64,000 bases of DNA from Coneutiohabitans sp964457925 (GCA_964457925.1 CAYWGH010000029.1:18595-82594), one strand, 5' to 3'. Shown: positions 33,483 to 42,659, counted from the first letter of the stretch. Notes: a model not told the origin generated them from the letters alone. Numbers and translations: made by a program.

Positions 33483-35297
33483 ATGCTTACGTTAATGAAA
33501 ATTTATTATCGCTCGAGACTGCTTTCTCAAAACTCTCGTGAGGGGAAGAACACAACTCGAGCGTTGCGGCAGATGAGCGGCATCATCAAGCGCAATAGCA
33601 ACACAGCCGCTTTGCTTTTGATTTTACTGTTGGCTCTCGTGTTGCGCTTGTGGGGCATCGATTTTGGCCTGCCCTATCAGTACCATCAAGACGAGGGACA
33701 TGAAGTTTACCGCGCCCTGCGCCTGGGTGCTGGTGATTTCGATTTCGACCGCAATTTTAAAGGCGGCTATTTCTACCTGCTTTTCGTCGAGTATACCATT
33801 TATTATCTCGTCCTTTTGATCACGGGCCGTATTACCGGCCTTGACGACTTTGCCTTGAAAATTATTTTCGAACCGGCGCCGTTCTGGTTGATCGGACGAA
33901 TCACGACGGCCCTCATCGGAACACTCAGTGTTTTTGCCCTCTACCGACTGGGCAAGAAAATCTACAATGACAAAGCCGGGCTTTGGGCTGCGCTATTCTT
34001 GGCGGTGGCTGTTCTGCACGCCGAGTGCTCGCATTACATCACCGTCGATGTGCCGATGACATTCTTGCTGATTCTGGCATTCTCCGCGCTCGCAGATGTT
34101 GTACGCAAAAATTCGCTGCGCTCTTCCTTGAGTGCCGGCCTCTTGCTCGGCGTTGCCATGCTCTTCAAGGCTTCCGCGGCGATGGCGATTTTCCCATTTC
34201 TTTTGGCGCACGCTCGATTCAACCGTCATGTTGCAATTAAAACCGCAGGAATGAAAAATGCCGCTTGGGGACTTGTCGTAATGACAATCATCTATCTCGT
34301 CGGCAATCCGGGCCTCTGGCTCAATCAGCAAGAAAGTGTAGCGAGTATGCTGAATTTCATTTTCGGGAAGGCTGCTGAGAAAAACGCTGAGATTGATCCT
34401 GTTTTTCTGGTGCATTACTCTGACAGCATGGCCTCTCCGTGGCGCTACTATTTCCTCGGGCTGGAAAAAACTTTCGGCGCCGGTATATTGGCGCTGGCGC
34501 TGGCGGGATCTCTTCAAGCTTTGTGGCGGCGGCGGCGAACGGAGTGGATGATGCTGAGCTTTCTCATCCCCGGCTTCATCGCCATCTCGGCATCAAAAAC
34601 ACTGACGGGACATCACTATCTGTTACCGTTACTTCCCGGGCTTGCAATTCTAGCAGCACATTTCGCTCTGACGCAATCCGAAAAACTTTCTTCGCAACAG
34701 TTGCGTTCGCTGGCGCTGGGAGTTTTGCTATTGCTGGCGATCCTCCCGCTCTATCGCAGCATGACATCCAACGCCCGGTTGACCCGTATCGATACCCGCT
34801 CGCTTGCCAAAGAATGGATAGAAACTCATATTCCCGCAGGAACAAAGATCGTCATCGACAAAGGCCGTTATCGCAGCCATTGGGCGCCGCCGTTGGAAGA
34901 GTCGGTTGCAACACTGCAACGAATACTTGCCGCAACCGGTGACCCCGGCAAGCGCGAATTTCTGCAGCGAAAGCTGCAACACCTCTCAGGTATTACCTAC
35001 GATTTGATTTCCACGGAGTGGGGCACGAAAATCGAAAGCCTGGATCACTACAAAGCAATCGGCGTCAAATATTTGGTTATTTCCGAAGATGTTCGCGCTT
35101 GTTTTCTCCGGCCGAACGCCCGGCGCCTTTTTCCAGCGGCAGCGGCCTTTTATGAGGCGCTCGACACACGTTCCGACATCGTTCTGCTGCGCACTTTTGA
35201 TCCGGCACCCACGCAAAGCCCAGGGCCATGCATAAAAATTTATGGCGTTGTTGAATCGTCACCCTTGTCAGCAACCGATCGCATTTGTGTGAATTAG
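33483..35297 (+). CDS. Glycosyltransferase family 39 (ArnT/PMT-like) membrane protein
   Basis: A 604-residue inner-membrane protein with about 10-11 membrane helices and a soluble C-terminal part from about residue 430. After the first helix comes LRLWGIDFGLPYQYHQDEGHEVYRAL, where D-E is the GT39/GT-C catalytic acidic pair in the first periplasmic loop. These enzymes transfer a sugar from a polyprenyl-phosphate donor to a substrate outside the inner membrane. The start is uncertain: the ATG at 33573 (MSGIIKRNSN) would remove a 30-residue hydrophilic extension. It is convergent with the GH30-like gene, with only 47 bases between them. Confidence 0.82.
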   Translation: MLTLMKIYYRSRLLSQNSREGKNTTRALRQMSGIIKRNSNTAALLLILLLALVLRLWGIDFGLPYQYHQDEGHEVYRALRLGAGDFDFDRNFKGGYFYLLFVEYTIYYLVLLITGRITGLDDFALKIIFEPAPFWLIGRITTALIGTLSVFALYRLGKKIYNDKAGLWAALFLAVAVLHAECSHYITVDVPMTFLLILAFSALADVVRKNSLRSSLSAGLLLGVAMLFKASAAMAIFPFLLAHARFNRHVAIKTAGMKNAAWGLVVMTIIYLVGNPGLWLNQQESVASMLNFIFGKAAEKNAEIDPVFLVHYSDSMASPWRYYFLGLEKTFGAGILALALAGSLQALWRRRRTEWMMLSFLIPGFIAISASKTLTGHHYLLPLLPGLAILAAHFALTQSEKLSSQQLRSLALGVLLLLAILPLYRSMTSNARLTRIDTRSLAKEWIETHIPAGTKIVIDKGRYRSHWAPPLEESVATLQRILAATGDPGKREFLQRKLQHLSGITYDLISTEWGTKIESLDHYKAIGVKYLVISEDVRACFLRPNARRLFPAAAAFYEALDTRSDIVLLRTFDPAPTQSPGPCIKIYGVVESSPLSATDRICVN

Positions 35298-35344
35298 CTA
35301 CCCAGTTCTCAAGCGTCAACGGACGGCAGCTTCGTTCTGCTTGA

Positions 35345-36748
35345 TCAGCGAGCCGGTAAGGTGTTGCCTTTTTCCACGACAATCGTTCCCGACAAGCTCA
35401 TAATCGAAAACGCTGGTACGGTAATTTGAAATTTATGCATAGCGAGGCGATAATCGGAAAGCCGCACATGAAACTCATTGGCAGAGGTGCGATAACTTTG
35501 CAAAGTCAACAAGGGTAAATTTTTTAGATTGACAGCCGCTTGAAGTGTTTCCGCCGAACGGTTAATGCAAACGATTTGTGCGCTATTTTTTTCTTTGTGA
35601 TGAAATGCGCTGACCAACAAATCATGATGATCGGATCGCGCCTCAATCCGCACGGCGCCGGCGGGAATATGCGAGAAAAATTGCATGAGCGCATAGAAAA
35701 TCGGATTGCGCGTGGCATCGGGATTCACAGCATAATCTCTTCCCAAGAGCGCCCACTGATACCCCAAACTGGCGTTACCATGAGTGAGAATGTTATGCCA
35801 TATTTGCGCACACTCGAACGCCCACGGCCAGGCAGTGTTTGGAATGCGCCACGGCGTGGCGCCTATTTCCGTGTAATAAACCGGCAGACTGCGTGCGGCT
35901 GCCAACTCAGCGATTCTCGCGAATCTGATATTCCACTGATCCGGACTGCCCTCAACAAAATAAGTATGATAGGAAATCGCGCTCAAAAACGAAGCTGCAA
36001 CTGAATCATTCAGTAACGTCGCCACCCAACGTTCGGGGTCAAAATAGGGTGACGACAAATCCGGCGCGACAATTTTGGTTGCGAGGCCTTCACGTTTGAA
36101 TTTCGTTCCAACCGTTTTGATCAAGTCGCGCAGCTCTTCCGGCGAATACCGCAGAAATGTGCCGTCCGGCTCATTGGCCAAGACAATTTCAGCGACGTCA
36201 ATGCCGCGACGGTCGCGCGCCCAGAGCAGATAAGCCGAAACCGATTCCGCGAATTCCGCATAGTCCTGGCGCCGCAACTCCCGGTGATCTTTTTGGGCAG
36301 GGTCGCTTACCATCCAATCGGGAACGTTCCAAATTCCGATCATCAGCTTTTTCTGAAAGACGTTCGTGATTTTGTCCATCATGGCAAAATCGCTTTGCAC
36401 TAAACGCCCGCTGTTGTCGTGCTTCATAAAGCGGGAGGCAAAATATTTCCAATTAAAGTGATTTGGATCGCCGTCATCGTTCTCTTGCTCCCAGGAATCG
36501 AACTCCGTCACCATGCGTACATGCGTGACGCCCGATTCATTAAAAGCAACGGCATAAACCCGATCATCCCGCCAGCCGTTCCACTTGTTCAAAATCCAAC
36601 TGTATGTATTGCCCCCCCAACCTTGCACGGTTTGAAATGTGATGTCGCCGTCTATCGTGACGAATACCTGCCCGTGCGCGAACGCCGCCCGGCAGAGGCA
36701 GAAACTCGCGCACATAAGCCGCCAGAACGTCCTGGGCGCCATTGTCAT
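35345..36748 (-). CDS. GH30-like exported glycoside hydrolase
   Basis: A 467-residue exported (beta/alpha)8 glycosidase of clan GH-A, closest in look to GH30. The signal peptide spans residues 1-27 (to FAHGQ). FQTVQGWGGNTYSW (38-51) is the typical GH30 opening. The acid/base Glu193 lies in VLANEPDGT and the nucleophile Glu294 in VYYTEIGATPW. A C-terminal beta-sandwich (about 375-467) completes the fold. It is the only minus-strand gene inside the exopolysaccharide cluster. It may trim, release or turn over the polymer made here, as cluster-encoded hydrolases often do (inference). The ATG follows GAAAGG. Exact specificity is unknown. Confidence 0.83.
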   Translation of the reverse strand: MTMAPRTFWRLMCASFCLCRAAFAHGQVFVTIDGDITFQTVQGWGGNTYSWILNKWNGWRDDRVYAVAFNESGVTHVRMVTEFDSWEQENDDGDPNHFNWKYFASRFMKHDNSGRLVQSDFAMMDKITNVFQKKLMIGIWNVPDWMVSDPAQKDHRELRRQDYAEFAESVSAYLLWARDRRGIDVAEIVLANEPDGTFLRYSPEELRDLIKTVGTKFKREGLATKIVAPDLSSPYFDPERWVATLLNDSVAASFLSAISYHTYFVEGSPDQWNIRFARIAELAAARSLPVYYTEIGATPWRIPNTAWPWAFECAQIWHNILTHGNASLGYQWALLGRDYAVNPDATRNPIFYALMQFFSHIPAGAVRIEARSDHHDLLVSAFHHKEKNSAQIVCINRSAETLQAAVNLKNLPLLTLQSYRTSANEFHVRLSDYRLAMHKFQITVPAFSIMSLSGTIVVEKGNTLPAR

Positions 36749-37106
36749 GCCTTTCGAGTTATTGTTAAAAGCTGGTGGTTGTGTGGTCCTAAACAGTTGA
36801 TTGCTTACCTCAGATGCGCATGAATTGCGTAAGCAGATTGGCAGCTTGAGGCGACAAAATCGCTTCGCAAACGCTTATGATATTTCCTTTGATTGTTACG
36901 CTTCATTCCACCCCACTCTGGTATTCTAGAATAAAATGTGACGGAAAGCGAATGCGTGTTGGCCCGTGCCCGCAAGCAGGGGTGTTTTTGCCCTAATTCT
37001 CAAGATTATGGCGCTGCCGTTCGAACCGCATTATCTCGTCTTTTGGCATTACCCTTGCTTAAACGAAGGCTGTGCCGGCAGGCATGAATCGAAAAAGGAG
37101 AGTAAC
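36749..37106. other. Divergent intergenic region between the GH30-like and GT4 genes
   Basis: No convincing gene. It carries the sigma54 promoter at 37044-37059 for the plus strand. I see no good sigma54 or sigma70 element for the GH30-like gene on the minus strand. Frames reading through from 36966 lack a ribosome site, while the ATG at 37107 has a strong one. Confidence 0.6.
37044..37059 (+). promoter_or_regulatory. Sigma54 (-24/-12) promoter
   Basis: TGGCAT-TACCC-TTGCT, almost identical to the site at 31221-31236, with GG and GC 10 bases apart. The predicted start is near 37070, about 37 bases before the ATG at 37107. Confidence 0.87.
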
Positions 37107-38429
37107 ATGATCCGCATAGCGTACATTGTCACGCGTTTTCCGAAATTATCAGAAACGTTCGTGTATCGCGAAGTTCTCGAGTTGCGCAAACAAGGCGCGG
37201 AGGTTGAGTGCTTCTCTATACATCCGCCACTGCCAGAATCGCTGCCGCCGGAAGCAGAGGCATTAAAGCACGAGACCACATATTTGTGGCCGCCGCACAT
37301 GGTGCAATTCCTTTTCGGGATGCTGAAGCTGATTGCAACACGCCCGGGCAAATTCTTCAAACTGCTGCATTTTTTCTTGCAGCAAGCGCCGGCGAATTTG
37401 AGCGGCAAACATCGTTTTGCGCTACATTTTCTCGAAGGCGCGTATCTTGCGCATCTCTGCATGCGGCGCGGCATTGAATACATTCATGCGCATTTTGCCA
37501 ATGGCCCTTCCAGCGTGGCAATGGCCGCGAGCGCCTTGAGCGGCATCCCGTTCGGTTTCACTTGTCACGCGCAAGATATTTATTCCGACCCGCTCATGCT
37601 CGACATCAAAATCAACCGTGCGCAACTGCCCTTGACGATCTCGCAGTACAATCGCAATTACATTGCGAACAATTACTCGCCGAAGAATCGAGCCAAGCTG
37701 CGCGTGCATCGCGTCGCCATCGATCTTGCGCATTTTCATCCGCGCCGTCGTGAATCTGCCAGCGCATATTCGCCGTTGATTTTAGCAATCGGCCGACTCG
37801 TGCCCAAAAAAGGGTTTATTCATCTCATTCATGCCTGTGAACGGCTCGCGCAGCGCGGCATCGATTTCCGTTGCCAAATTATCGGCGACGGCCCGGAACG
37901 AACGGCATTGCAGGAAGCCATTACGGCGGGTCAGTTGGCAGAGAAAGTGAGCTTGCTCGGTGCGCAAACGGAAGTAAAAAAATTCTTGCACCAGGCCGAT
38001 CTCTTCGTGATGCCCTGTGTGCTCGACCAATCCGGCGACCGCGATGGCATACCGACCACGTTGATGGAAGCCATGGCCATGCGAGTGCCCGTAATCTCCA
38101 CGGAAATTTCCGGCATTCCGGAGTTGGTGCAACATGAGCAAACCGGCATCCTGGTTCCGCCGGCGGATGTGGAAGCACTGACGCAAGCGATTTGCCGCTT
38201 GATCGTTGACGAAAAGCTCCGGCAGGAACTGGCCGCTTGCGGCAGGCGCCATATCGAATTGTATCATAATCTCAAAACCAACACTGCCCAGCTTCTGGAA
38301 AACATTCTGCGCCACGCCTGCTCACACGACGGTGATGCCGATTTGGGGGATGAAGCGCCGCTCGTGAAAAGCATTGCCAGAGCCAAGCACAGTCATTTTA
38401 CAGGGAATTTGCAAACATTGTTTGCATGA
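37107..38429 (+). CDS. Glycosyltransferase family 4
   Basis: A 440-residue GT-B fold retaining glycosyltransferase. The N-terminal domain begins MIRIAYIVTRFPKLSETFVYREV, the form seen in colanic-acid/exopolysaccharide GT4 enzymes, and contains IEYIHAHFANGPSSVA. The C-terminal donor-binding domain starts LILAIGRLVPKKGF, with VMPCVLDQSGDRDGIPTTLMEAMAMRVPVISTEISGIPELV, where the E-x7-E-type motif (D-G-I-P-T-T-L-M-E-A) binds the nucleotide sugar. The ATG at 37107 follows AAGGAGAG. It opens the second sigma54-driven block. Donor and linkage are unknown. Confidence 0.88.
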   Translation: MIRIAYIVTRFPKLSETFVYREVLELRKQGAEVECFSIHPPLPESLPPEAEALKHETTYLWPPHMVQFLFGMLKLIATRPGKFFKLLHFFLQQAPANLSGKHRFALHFLEGAYLAHLCMRRGIEYIHAHFANGPSSVAMAASALSGIPFGFTCHAQDIYSDPLMLDIKINRAQLPLTISQYNRNYIANNYSPKNRAKLRVHRVAIDLAHFHPRRRESASAYSPLILAIGRLVPKKGFIHLIHACERLAQRGIDFRCQIIGDGPERTALQEAITAGQLAEKVSLLGAQTEVKKFLHQADLFVMPCVLDQSGDRDGIPTTLMEAMAMRVPVISTEISGIPELVQHEQTGILVPPADVEALTQAICRLIVDEKLRQELAACGRRHIELYHNLKTNTAQLLENILRHACSHDGDADLGDEAPLVKSIARAKHSHFTGNLQTLFA

Positions 38430-38566
38430 GAGTTTTTATTCATTTCGACTGAAGCATTCTAAGACGACGACAACCGGGTATGAGCGGTTAGGTTTAAGTC
38501 TTGAACGTTAAAGTATTCTGCATGCGCATTGCGGAATAGACATGCAATATTTCGAGGACCAGAACT

Positions 38567-39484
38567 ATGCTGGGCACATACGCCATCATCTCACCGGTGC
38601 GCAACGAGGCCAAATACCTCAAGCGCACAATTCAATCTGTTATAAGACAAACGCGGCAGCCGGTGGAGTGGGTGATCGTTGATGACGGCTCTTCTGACGA
38701 TACGGTTAAAATCGCCGAAGCGGCGGCAGGGCAACACCCATGGATCAAAGTCATACGCCGCGCGAATCGCGGCTTCCGTGAACCCGGGAAGGGCGTCGTT
38801 GAAGCATTTAACGAGGGCATGGCGCAGCTCACCCACCGGCAGCCTGATTTCTTATGCAAAATGGACGGCGATTTAGAGTTCGCGGCGGATTATTTTGCGA
38901 CGCTCCTGCGCGAGTTTGCGTTGCGGCCAAATCTGGGCATGGCAAGCGGTACGACGTTTTTGCAAAAGCCAGACGGTAAAATCATTCAAGAAAAGGTCGC
39001 GCCGAATTTCGTGGTCGGTCCTATCAAACTGTATCGCCGCACCTGTTTCGAAGACATCGGCGGCTTGGAGCCGCATCTGGGTTGGGACACCATCGATGTT
39101 TATCGCGCGCGCATGCGCGGTTGGGAAACCGCCAACTATCCCGAGCTGGTCGTAATTCATCTGCGCCAAATGGGCACAGCGAAAGGCATTGTCTGGGGGA
39201 AGATGAAAACCGGCATGGGCGAACATTATTACGGTTCACATCCACTTTTCGTCGCGGCACGCTGCCTCTATCGCATGAGTGAGCGGCCTTATGGCGTGAT
39301 CGGATTATCTATTGCCCTGGGTTATTTGAAAGCACTCGTGTCGCGCGAACCGCGCATAAATGATCGAGAATTCATCAAATTTCTGCGCGACGAACAACTG
39401 TCGCGTTTGCGGCACATGCTCATGCCCTGGAAGCAAGACACAACTCTCTCCGGCAGAGTACATTTCAGGGCGACGGTTAGGTAG
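38567..39484 (+). CDS. Glycosyltransferase family 2
   Basis: A 305-residue GT-A glycosyltransferase. It opens YAIISPVRNEAKYLKRTIQSV, with VIVDDGSSDDTVKIAEAA for nucleotide binding and FLCKMDGDLEFAADYF holding the D-G-D metal motif. GPIKLYRRTCFEDIGGLEPHLGWDTIDVYRARMRGW is the acceptor-side motif typical of exopolysaccharide GT2 enzymes. No membrane segment is evident except a weak one near residue 245. It probably adds one sugar of the repeat unit at the cytoplasmic face. A degenerate sigma54-like box lies just upstream (38519-38532), but readthrough from the 37044 promoter is simpler. Confidence 0.87.
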   Translation: MLGTYAIISPVRNEAKYLKRTIQSVIRQTRQPVEWVIVDDGSSDDTVKIAEAAAGQHPWIKVIRRANRGFREPGKGVVEAFNEGMAQLTHRQPDFLCKMDGDLEFAADYFATLLREFALRPNLGMASGTTFLQKPDGKIIQEKVAPNFVVGPIKLYRRTCFEDIGGLEPHLGWDTIDVYRARMRGWETANYPELVVIHLRQMGTAKGIVWGKMKTGMGEHYYGSHPLFVAARCLYRMSERPYGVIGLSIALGYLKALVSREPRINDREFIKFLRDEQLSRLRHMLMPWKQDTTLSGRVHFRATVR

Positions 39485-39505
39485 ACACAGAAAAGGAATG
39501 AAATC

Positions 39506-40279
39506 ATGAAAATCGACATTCTCGGCATCAAGGTGGATCGTGTCGGCATGAACGAAACGATTGCGCGCATCGAACAATTCATCGCCGAGCGTGCGCCGCG
39601 CCTGGTCATTACTCCGAACGTCGATCATCTCATCAAGGCGCGCAAGGACAGCGAGTTTAAGCATATTTACGATGATGCCGATCTGTCTGTGCCGGATGGT
39701 GTTCCGCTGCTCTGGGCGGCACAATTTCTTGGAACACCGCTGGTCGAACGGGTGAACGGCACCGATCTTTTTGAAGCGCTGTGTGCACGTGCAGCAGAAA
39801 AAAATTACCGGCTTTTTTTCCTCGGTGCGGCGCCGGGCATTGCCGCAGCTGCGGCCGCGGAATTGCAACAACGCCATCCACGGCTGAACGTCGTCGGCAC
39901 TTACTCGCCGCCTTTCGATTTTTTTGACTCCGTCGCGGAAAATCAAAAAATCGAAGATATGATCCGCACCGTTCGGCCGGATATTCTTTTTGTCGGCCTC
40001 GGCGCGCCCAAGCAGGAAAAATGGATTAAACGCCACATGCACAGGCTAAACGTGCCGGTGAGCATTGGCATTGGCGCATCGTTTGAATACGTTGCCGGCA
40101 GCACGGCGCGGGCGCCTTACTGGATGCAACGAACCGGCTTGGAGTGGCTATATCGTATCATCGAAAACCCCCGGCGGTATTGGCGGCGTTATGCGGAGGA
40201 CATGGCTTTCTTTCCGCTGGTTTTTTCGCAGCGGCTCAAAGCACTGGCGCAGAAACGCGTACAACGCCCGGCATATTAA
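39506..40279 (+). CDS. WecG/TagA/CpsF family glycosyltransferase
   Basis: A 257-residue member of the WecG/TagA (GT26) family, which transfers N-acetylmannosamine or its uronic acid, or similar sugars, to a lipid-linked acceptor. Family signatures are VITPNVDHLIKARKDSEF, ADLSVPDGVPLLWAAQFLG, RVNGTDLFEALC, YRLFFLGAAPG, and PDILFVGLGAPKQEKWI near the end. The C-terminal GIGASFEYVAGSTARAPYWMQRTGLEWLYRI is the membrane-associating appendage. An AAAAGGAATG sequence precedes the ATG. Since WecG-type enzymes use ManNAc-type donors, it fits the UDP-GlcNAc 2-epimerase at 44200. Confidence 0.92.
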   Translation: MKIDILGIKVDRVGMNETIARIEQFIAERAPRLVITPNVDHLIKARKDSEFKHIYDDADLSVPDGVPLLWAAQFLGTPLVERVNGTDLFEALCARAAEKNYRLFFLGAAPGIAAAAAAELQQRHPRLNVVGTYSPPFDFFDSVAENQKIEDMIRTVRPDILFVGLGAPKQEKWIKRHMHRLNVPVSIGIGASFEYVAGSTARAPYWMQRTGLEWLYRIIENPRRYWRRYAEDMAFFPLVFSQRLKALAQKRVQRPAY

Positions 40280-40297
40280 CAAACGGAAGGCAAACGT

Positions 40298-42256
40298 ATG
40301 TGTGGAATTTCGGGAATTTTTCAGTTCAATGGTCCGCATGAGGGAATGGCGAGCCGGATGCATCGCATGACCGATACTATTCGTCATCGCGGACCGGATG
40401 ACGAGGGCTATTGCTTGATCAACACCAAAGCCGGCACGTGCCGGCTTGCCGCCGGCTCGGATTCGGTCGATGAAATTCGAAACGCACTGCCCATGATCCA
40501 TGAGTTGGAGCGAGAACATTATGATTTAGCGTTCGGGCATCGCCGTTTTGCCATTCTCGATTTGAGCGTCGGCGGCCATCAACCCTACTTCGATGCCAAC
40601 CACAAAATCGGCGGCGTGTTTAATGGCCTAATCTACAATTACAAAGAAGTCAGAGCAGACCTGGCAGCCAGCGGCGTGCATTTTTATACCGATTGCGACA
40701 CGGAAGTGTTGTTCAAGGCATACGCGTTTTGGGGAGAAGAGTGTTTTGCTCGGCTTAACGGCACCTGGGCTGTTGCGCTTTATGATTTCAACAAACGTGA
40801 ACTGCTGCTGTCTCGTGATCGTCTGGGCAAAAAGCCAATCTACATTCATCGCTCACACAACGTATTGTATTTTGCCTCGGAAATTAAAGCAATACTCAAG
40901 GTGAGAGAAACGGTGGCGCCAATCAACGAGCGCGCCGTGTTCGATTACCTCGTCGGCGGCCATCGCGATCTCTCGAATACCACTTTTTATCAGGACATCG
41001 AAAGCCTGCCACCGGCTTCATTACTCCGCATTAATGCGCGAGGCGAAACAGTTTCATCGAAGTATTGGGAATTGCATTCCAGGCGCGACGGCGCGCTTGC
41101 TGCGGCAACGCCTGCGGAAGCCGCCAAGGAATTGCGACGGCTTTTAGAAGACGCCGTGCGTATTCGACTGCGCGCTGATGTCGGCATCGGCATCGAACTC
41201 AGCGGCGGCCTGGATTCTTCCTCGATCGCGGGATTGGCCAGCGCTGTTCATCCCAAGCAGCTTTCCTGCTTCACGGTCGAATATCCACAGACCGAGTGGA
41301 ACGAAGAACCTTACGCGCGAGAGGTGGCGGCGCGTTTTAACATGGATTATCATGTCGTGCGTTCACCGGAACGCTGGTTTTGGAACGAGGTGAACGACTT
41401 TGTCGCGTTGCACGAAGAGCCGTTTCATTCACCAAATCTGCATACGCAACAGGCGGTTTGGCGACTCATGCATGAGGCCGGCATTCGCGTCATTCTCTAT
41501 GGCGCGGGCGGCGACGAAGTCTTTGCCGGATATCGCAAAGAATACTTCTATCGGCATCTGCGCGATTTATTGAAGCGCGGCGAGATGGCAACATTCATAA
41601 AAAATTTTTTAAACTTTTCGGAGCTTTCGGCGCACGAGTTGGTGGTAAAAGCGTGCCAGCAGTTTCTACCCCAAAGCGGCGCCATGCCCGTGCACAATCT
41701 GTTCAACAACGGCTTGGCCAAGCTTCCCATACGCACGGCGGGCGGCAGCAGCGTGGCTGCGCAACTGTACTTGAACATGACCGAACTGAAAATGCCGTAC
41801 TGGCTGCTCTCGAATGACAAGAACTCTTTGGCTATTCCGGTCGAAGTGCGCGCGCCGTTGCTGGATTATCGTTTGGTGGAATTTGCCTTCCAATTGCCGG
41901 TGAATCTTCTCATTCGCGATGGTTGGTTGAAATGGATTTTACGGCAAGCCATGGCAGACTTGCTACCGCCAGCAATTACGTGGCGGCGCAAGAAGATGGG
42001 CTATCCGTTTCCGTTGCAAAACTGGCTGCAGACTTCACTCAGCACAATCGAAAAGCTCATGACGGAGAGCGACAACCCTTATCTCAATCGCCGTTATGTT
42101 CATGATAACCTCCGGCCTTGGATTACGCAACAACCCGAGCTGCTTTGGAGAATTTTAAGCTTGGAATTATGGCATCGCTGTTTTATTCGCAAGGAAAAAA
42201 TTGCTGATGCGCGCCCTCGAACCATAAACCGACAAGTTGCGAGGGCGGCTGCCTAG
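40298..42256 (+). CDS. asnB: Asparagine synthase (glutamine-hydrolysing)
   Basis: A 652-residue AsnB-type enzyme. It begins MCGISGIF, so the N-terminal nucleophile Cys2 is present. RHRGPDDEGY, FNGLIYNYKE and D-T-E-V-L form the glutaminase site, and IELSGGLDSSSIAGLAS is the ATP pyrophosphatase loop. GAGGDEVFAGYRKEYFYR and EVRAPLLDYRLVEFAF complete the synthase domain. The longer-than-usual insert after RGPDDEG (about residues 35-75) is typical of AsnB proteins in exopolysaccharide clusters, which may amidate sugar acids rather than free aspartate. The start has GGAAGG upstream. A 20-base perfect palindrome lies inside the gene at 40428-40447. Together with the Cys-less homologue at 31299, two amide-forming enzymes are present. 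Confidence 0.9.
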   Translation: MCGISGIFQFNGPHEGMASRMHRMTDTIRHRGPDDEGYCLINTKAGTCRLAAGSDSVDEIRNALPMIHELEREHYDLAFGHRRFAILDLSVGGHQPYFDANHKIGGVFNGLIYNYKEVRADLAASGVHFYTDCDTEVLFKAYAFWGEECFARLNGTWAVALYDFNKRELLLSRDRLGKKPIYIHRSHNVLYFASEIKAILKVRETVAPINERAVFDYLVGGHRDLSNTTFYQDIESLPPASLLRINARGETVSSKYWELHSRRDGALAAATPAEAAKELRRLLEDAVRIRLRADVGIGIELSGGLDSSSIAGLASAVHPKQLSCFTVEYPQTEWNEEPYAREVAARFNMDYHVVRSPERWFWNEVNDFVALHEEPFHSPNLHTQQAVWRLMHEAGIRVILYGAGGDEVFAGYRKEYFYRHLRDLLKRGEMATFIKNFLNFSELSAHELVVKACQQFLPQSGAMPVHNLFNNGLAKLPIRTAGGSSVAAQLYLNMTELKMPYWLLSNDKNSLAIPVEVRAPLLDYRLVEFAFQLPVNLLIRDGWLKWILRQAMADLLPPAITWRRKKMGYPFPLQNWLQTSLSTIEKLMTESDNPYLNRRYVHDNLRPWITQQPELLWRILSLELWHRCFIRKEKIADARPRTINRQVARAAA

Positions 42257-42301
42257 ACAATTACTTCATTCACATTCCCTCTTCCACTATCATTCATTAA
42301 C

Positions 42302-42336
42302 ATGCCTGGTATCGTTACTCGATGCCAGGCATTTTT
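42302..42336 (+). terminator. Rho-independent terminator after asnB
   Basis: A 13-bp stem with one wobble pair joins ATGCCTGGTATCG (42302-42314) to CGATGCCAGGCAT (42320-42332) around a 5-base loop, followed by TTTTT. Confidence 0.92.
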
Positions 42337-42643
42337 GCATGGGCAGATGCCGCTTTCCCCAAACCGCCATAAGGCGCAGACCATATCGTTTGGCAACTCC
42401 TAATTTAAAAATCACTCGTTCGAACAAGCAGAGCAACCCGAAATGAAGCCGTGACAAATCATTCAAAAACGCTGTCACAGAGCTGGAACTGCACCATTTC
42501 GTTGCTCTAAATGGCAGAACGCAATATATCGTTACATCCAAATTGCACCAGCATTAAAATTTACGGCCACGAGCAACCGCCTTCGCCCTTATGATTACTT
42601 GCATTTATCAATTTGCAAGAATTCATGGCGAAAAACGCGCTCG

Positions 42644-42659
42644 TGGCGCACGACTTGCA
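42644..42659 (+). promoter_or_regulatory. Sigma54 (-24/-12) promoter
   Basis: TGGCGC-ACGAC-TTGCA differs from the RpoN consensus TGGCAC-N5-TTGCW at one base and keeps GG and GC 10 bases apart. The predicted start is near 42670, about 55 bases before the ATG at 42725. Confidence 0.83.

Noticed and set aside
35566..35579. TGCAAACGATTTGT, resembling the LacI operators
   Set aside because: It is inside the coding region of the GH30-like gene and the right half-site does not match.
38411..38425. LacI-like palindrome GCAAAC-ATT-GTTTGC
   Set aside because: It lies in the last codons of the GT4 gene, has the wrong centre (ATT rather than CG) and no promoter beside it.
38519..38532. Sigma54-like TGCAT-GCGCA-TTGC before the GT2 gene at 38567
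   Set aside because: Only one G remains at -24, and readthrough from the 37044 promoter explains expression.
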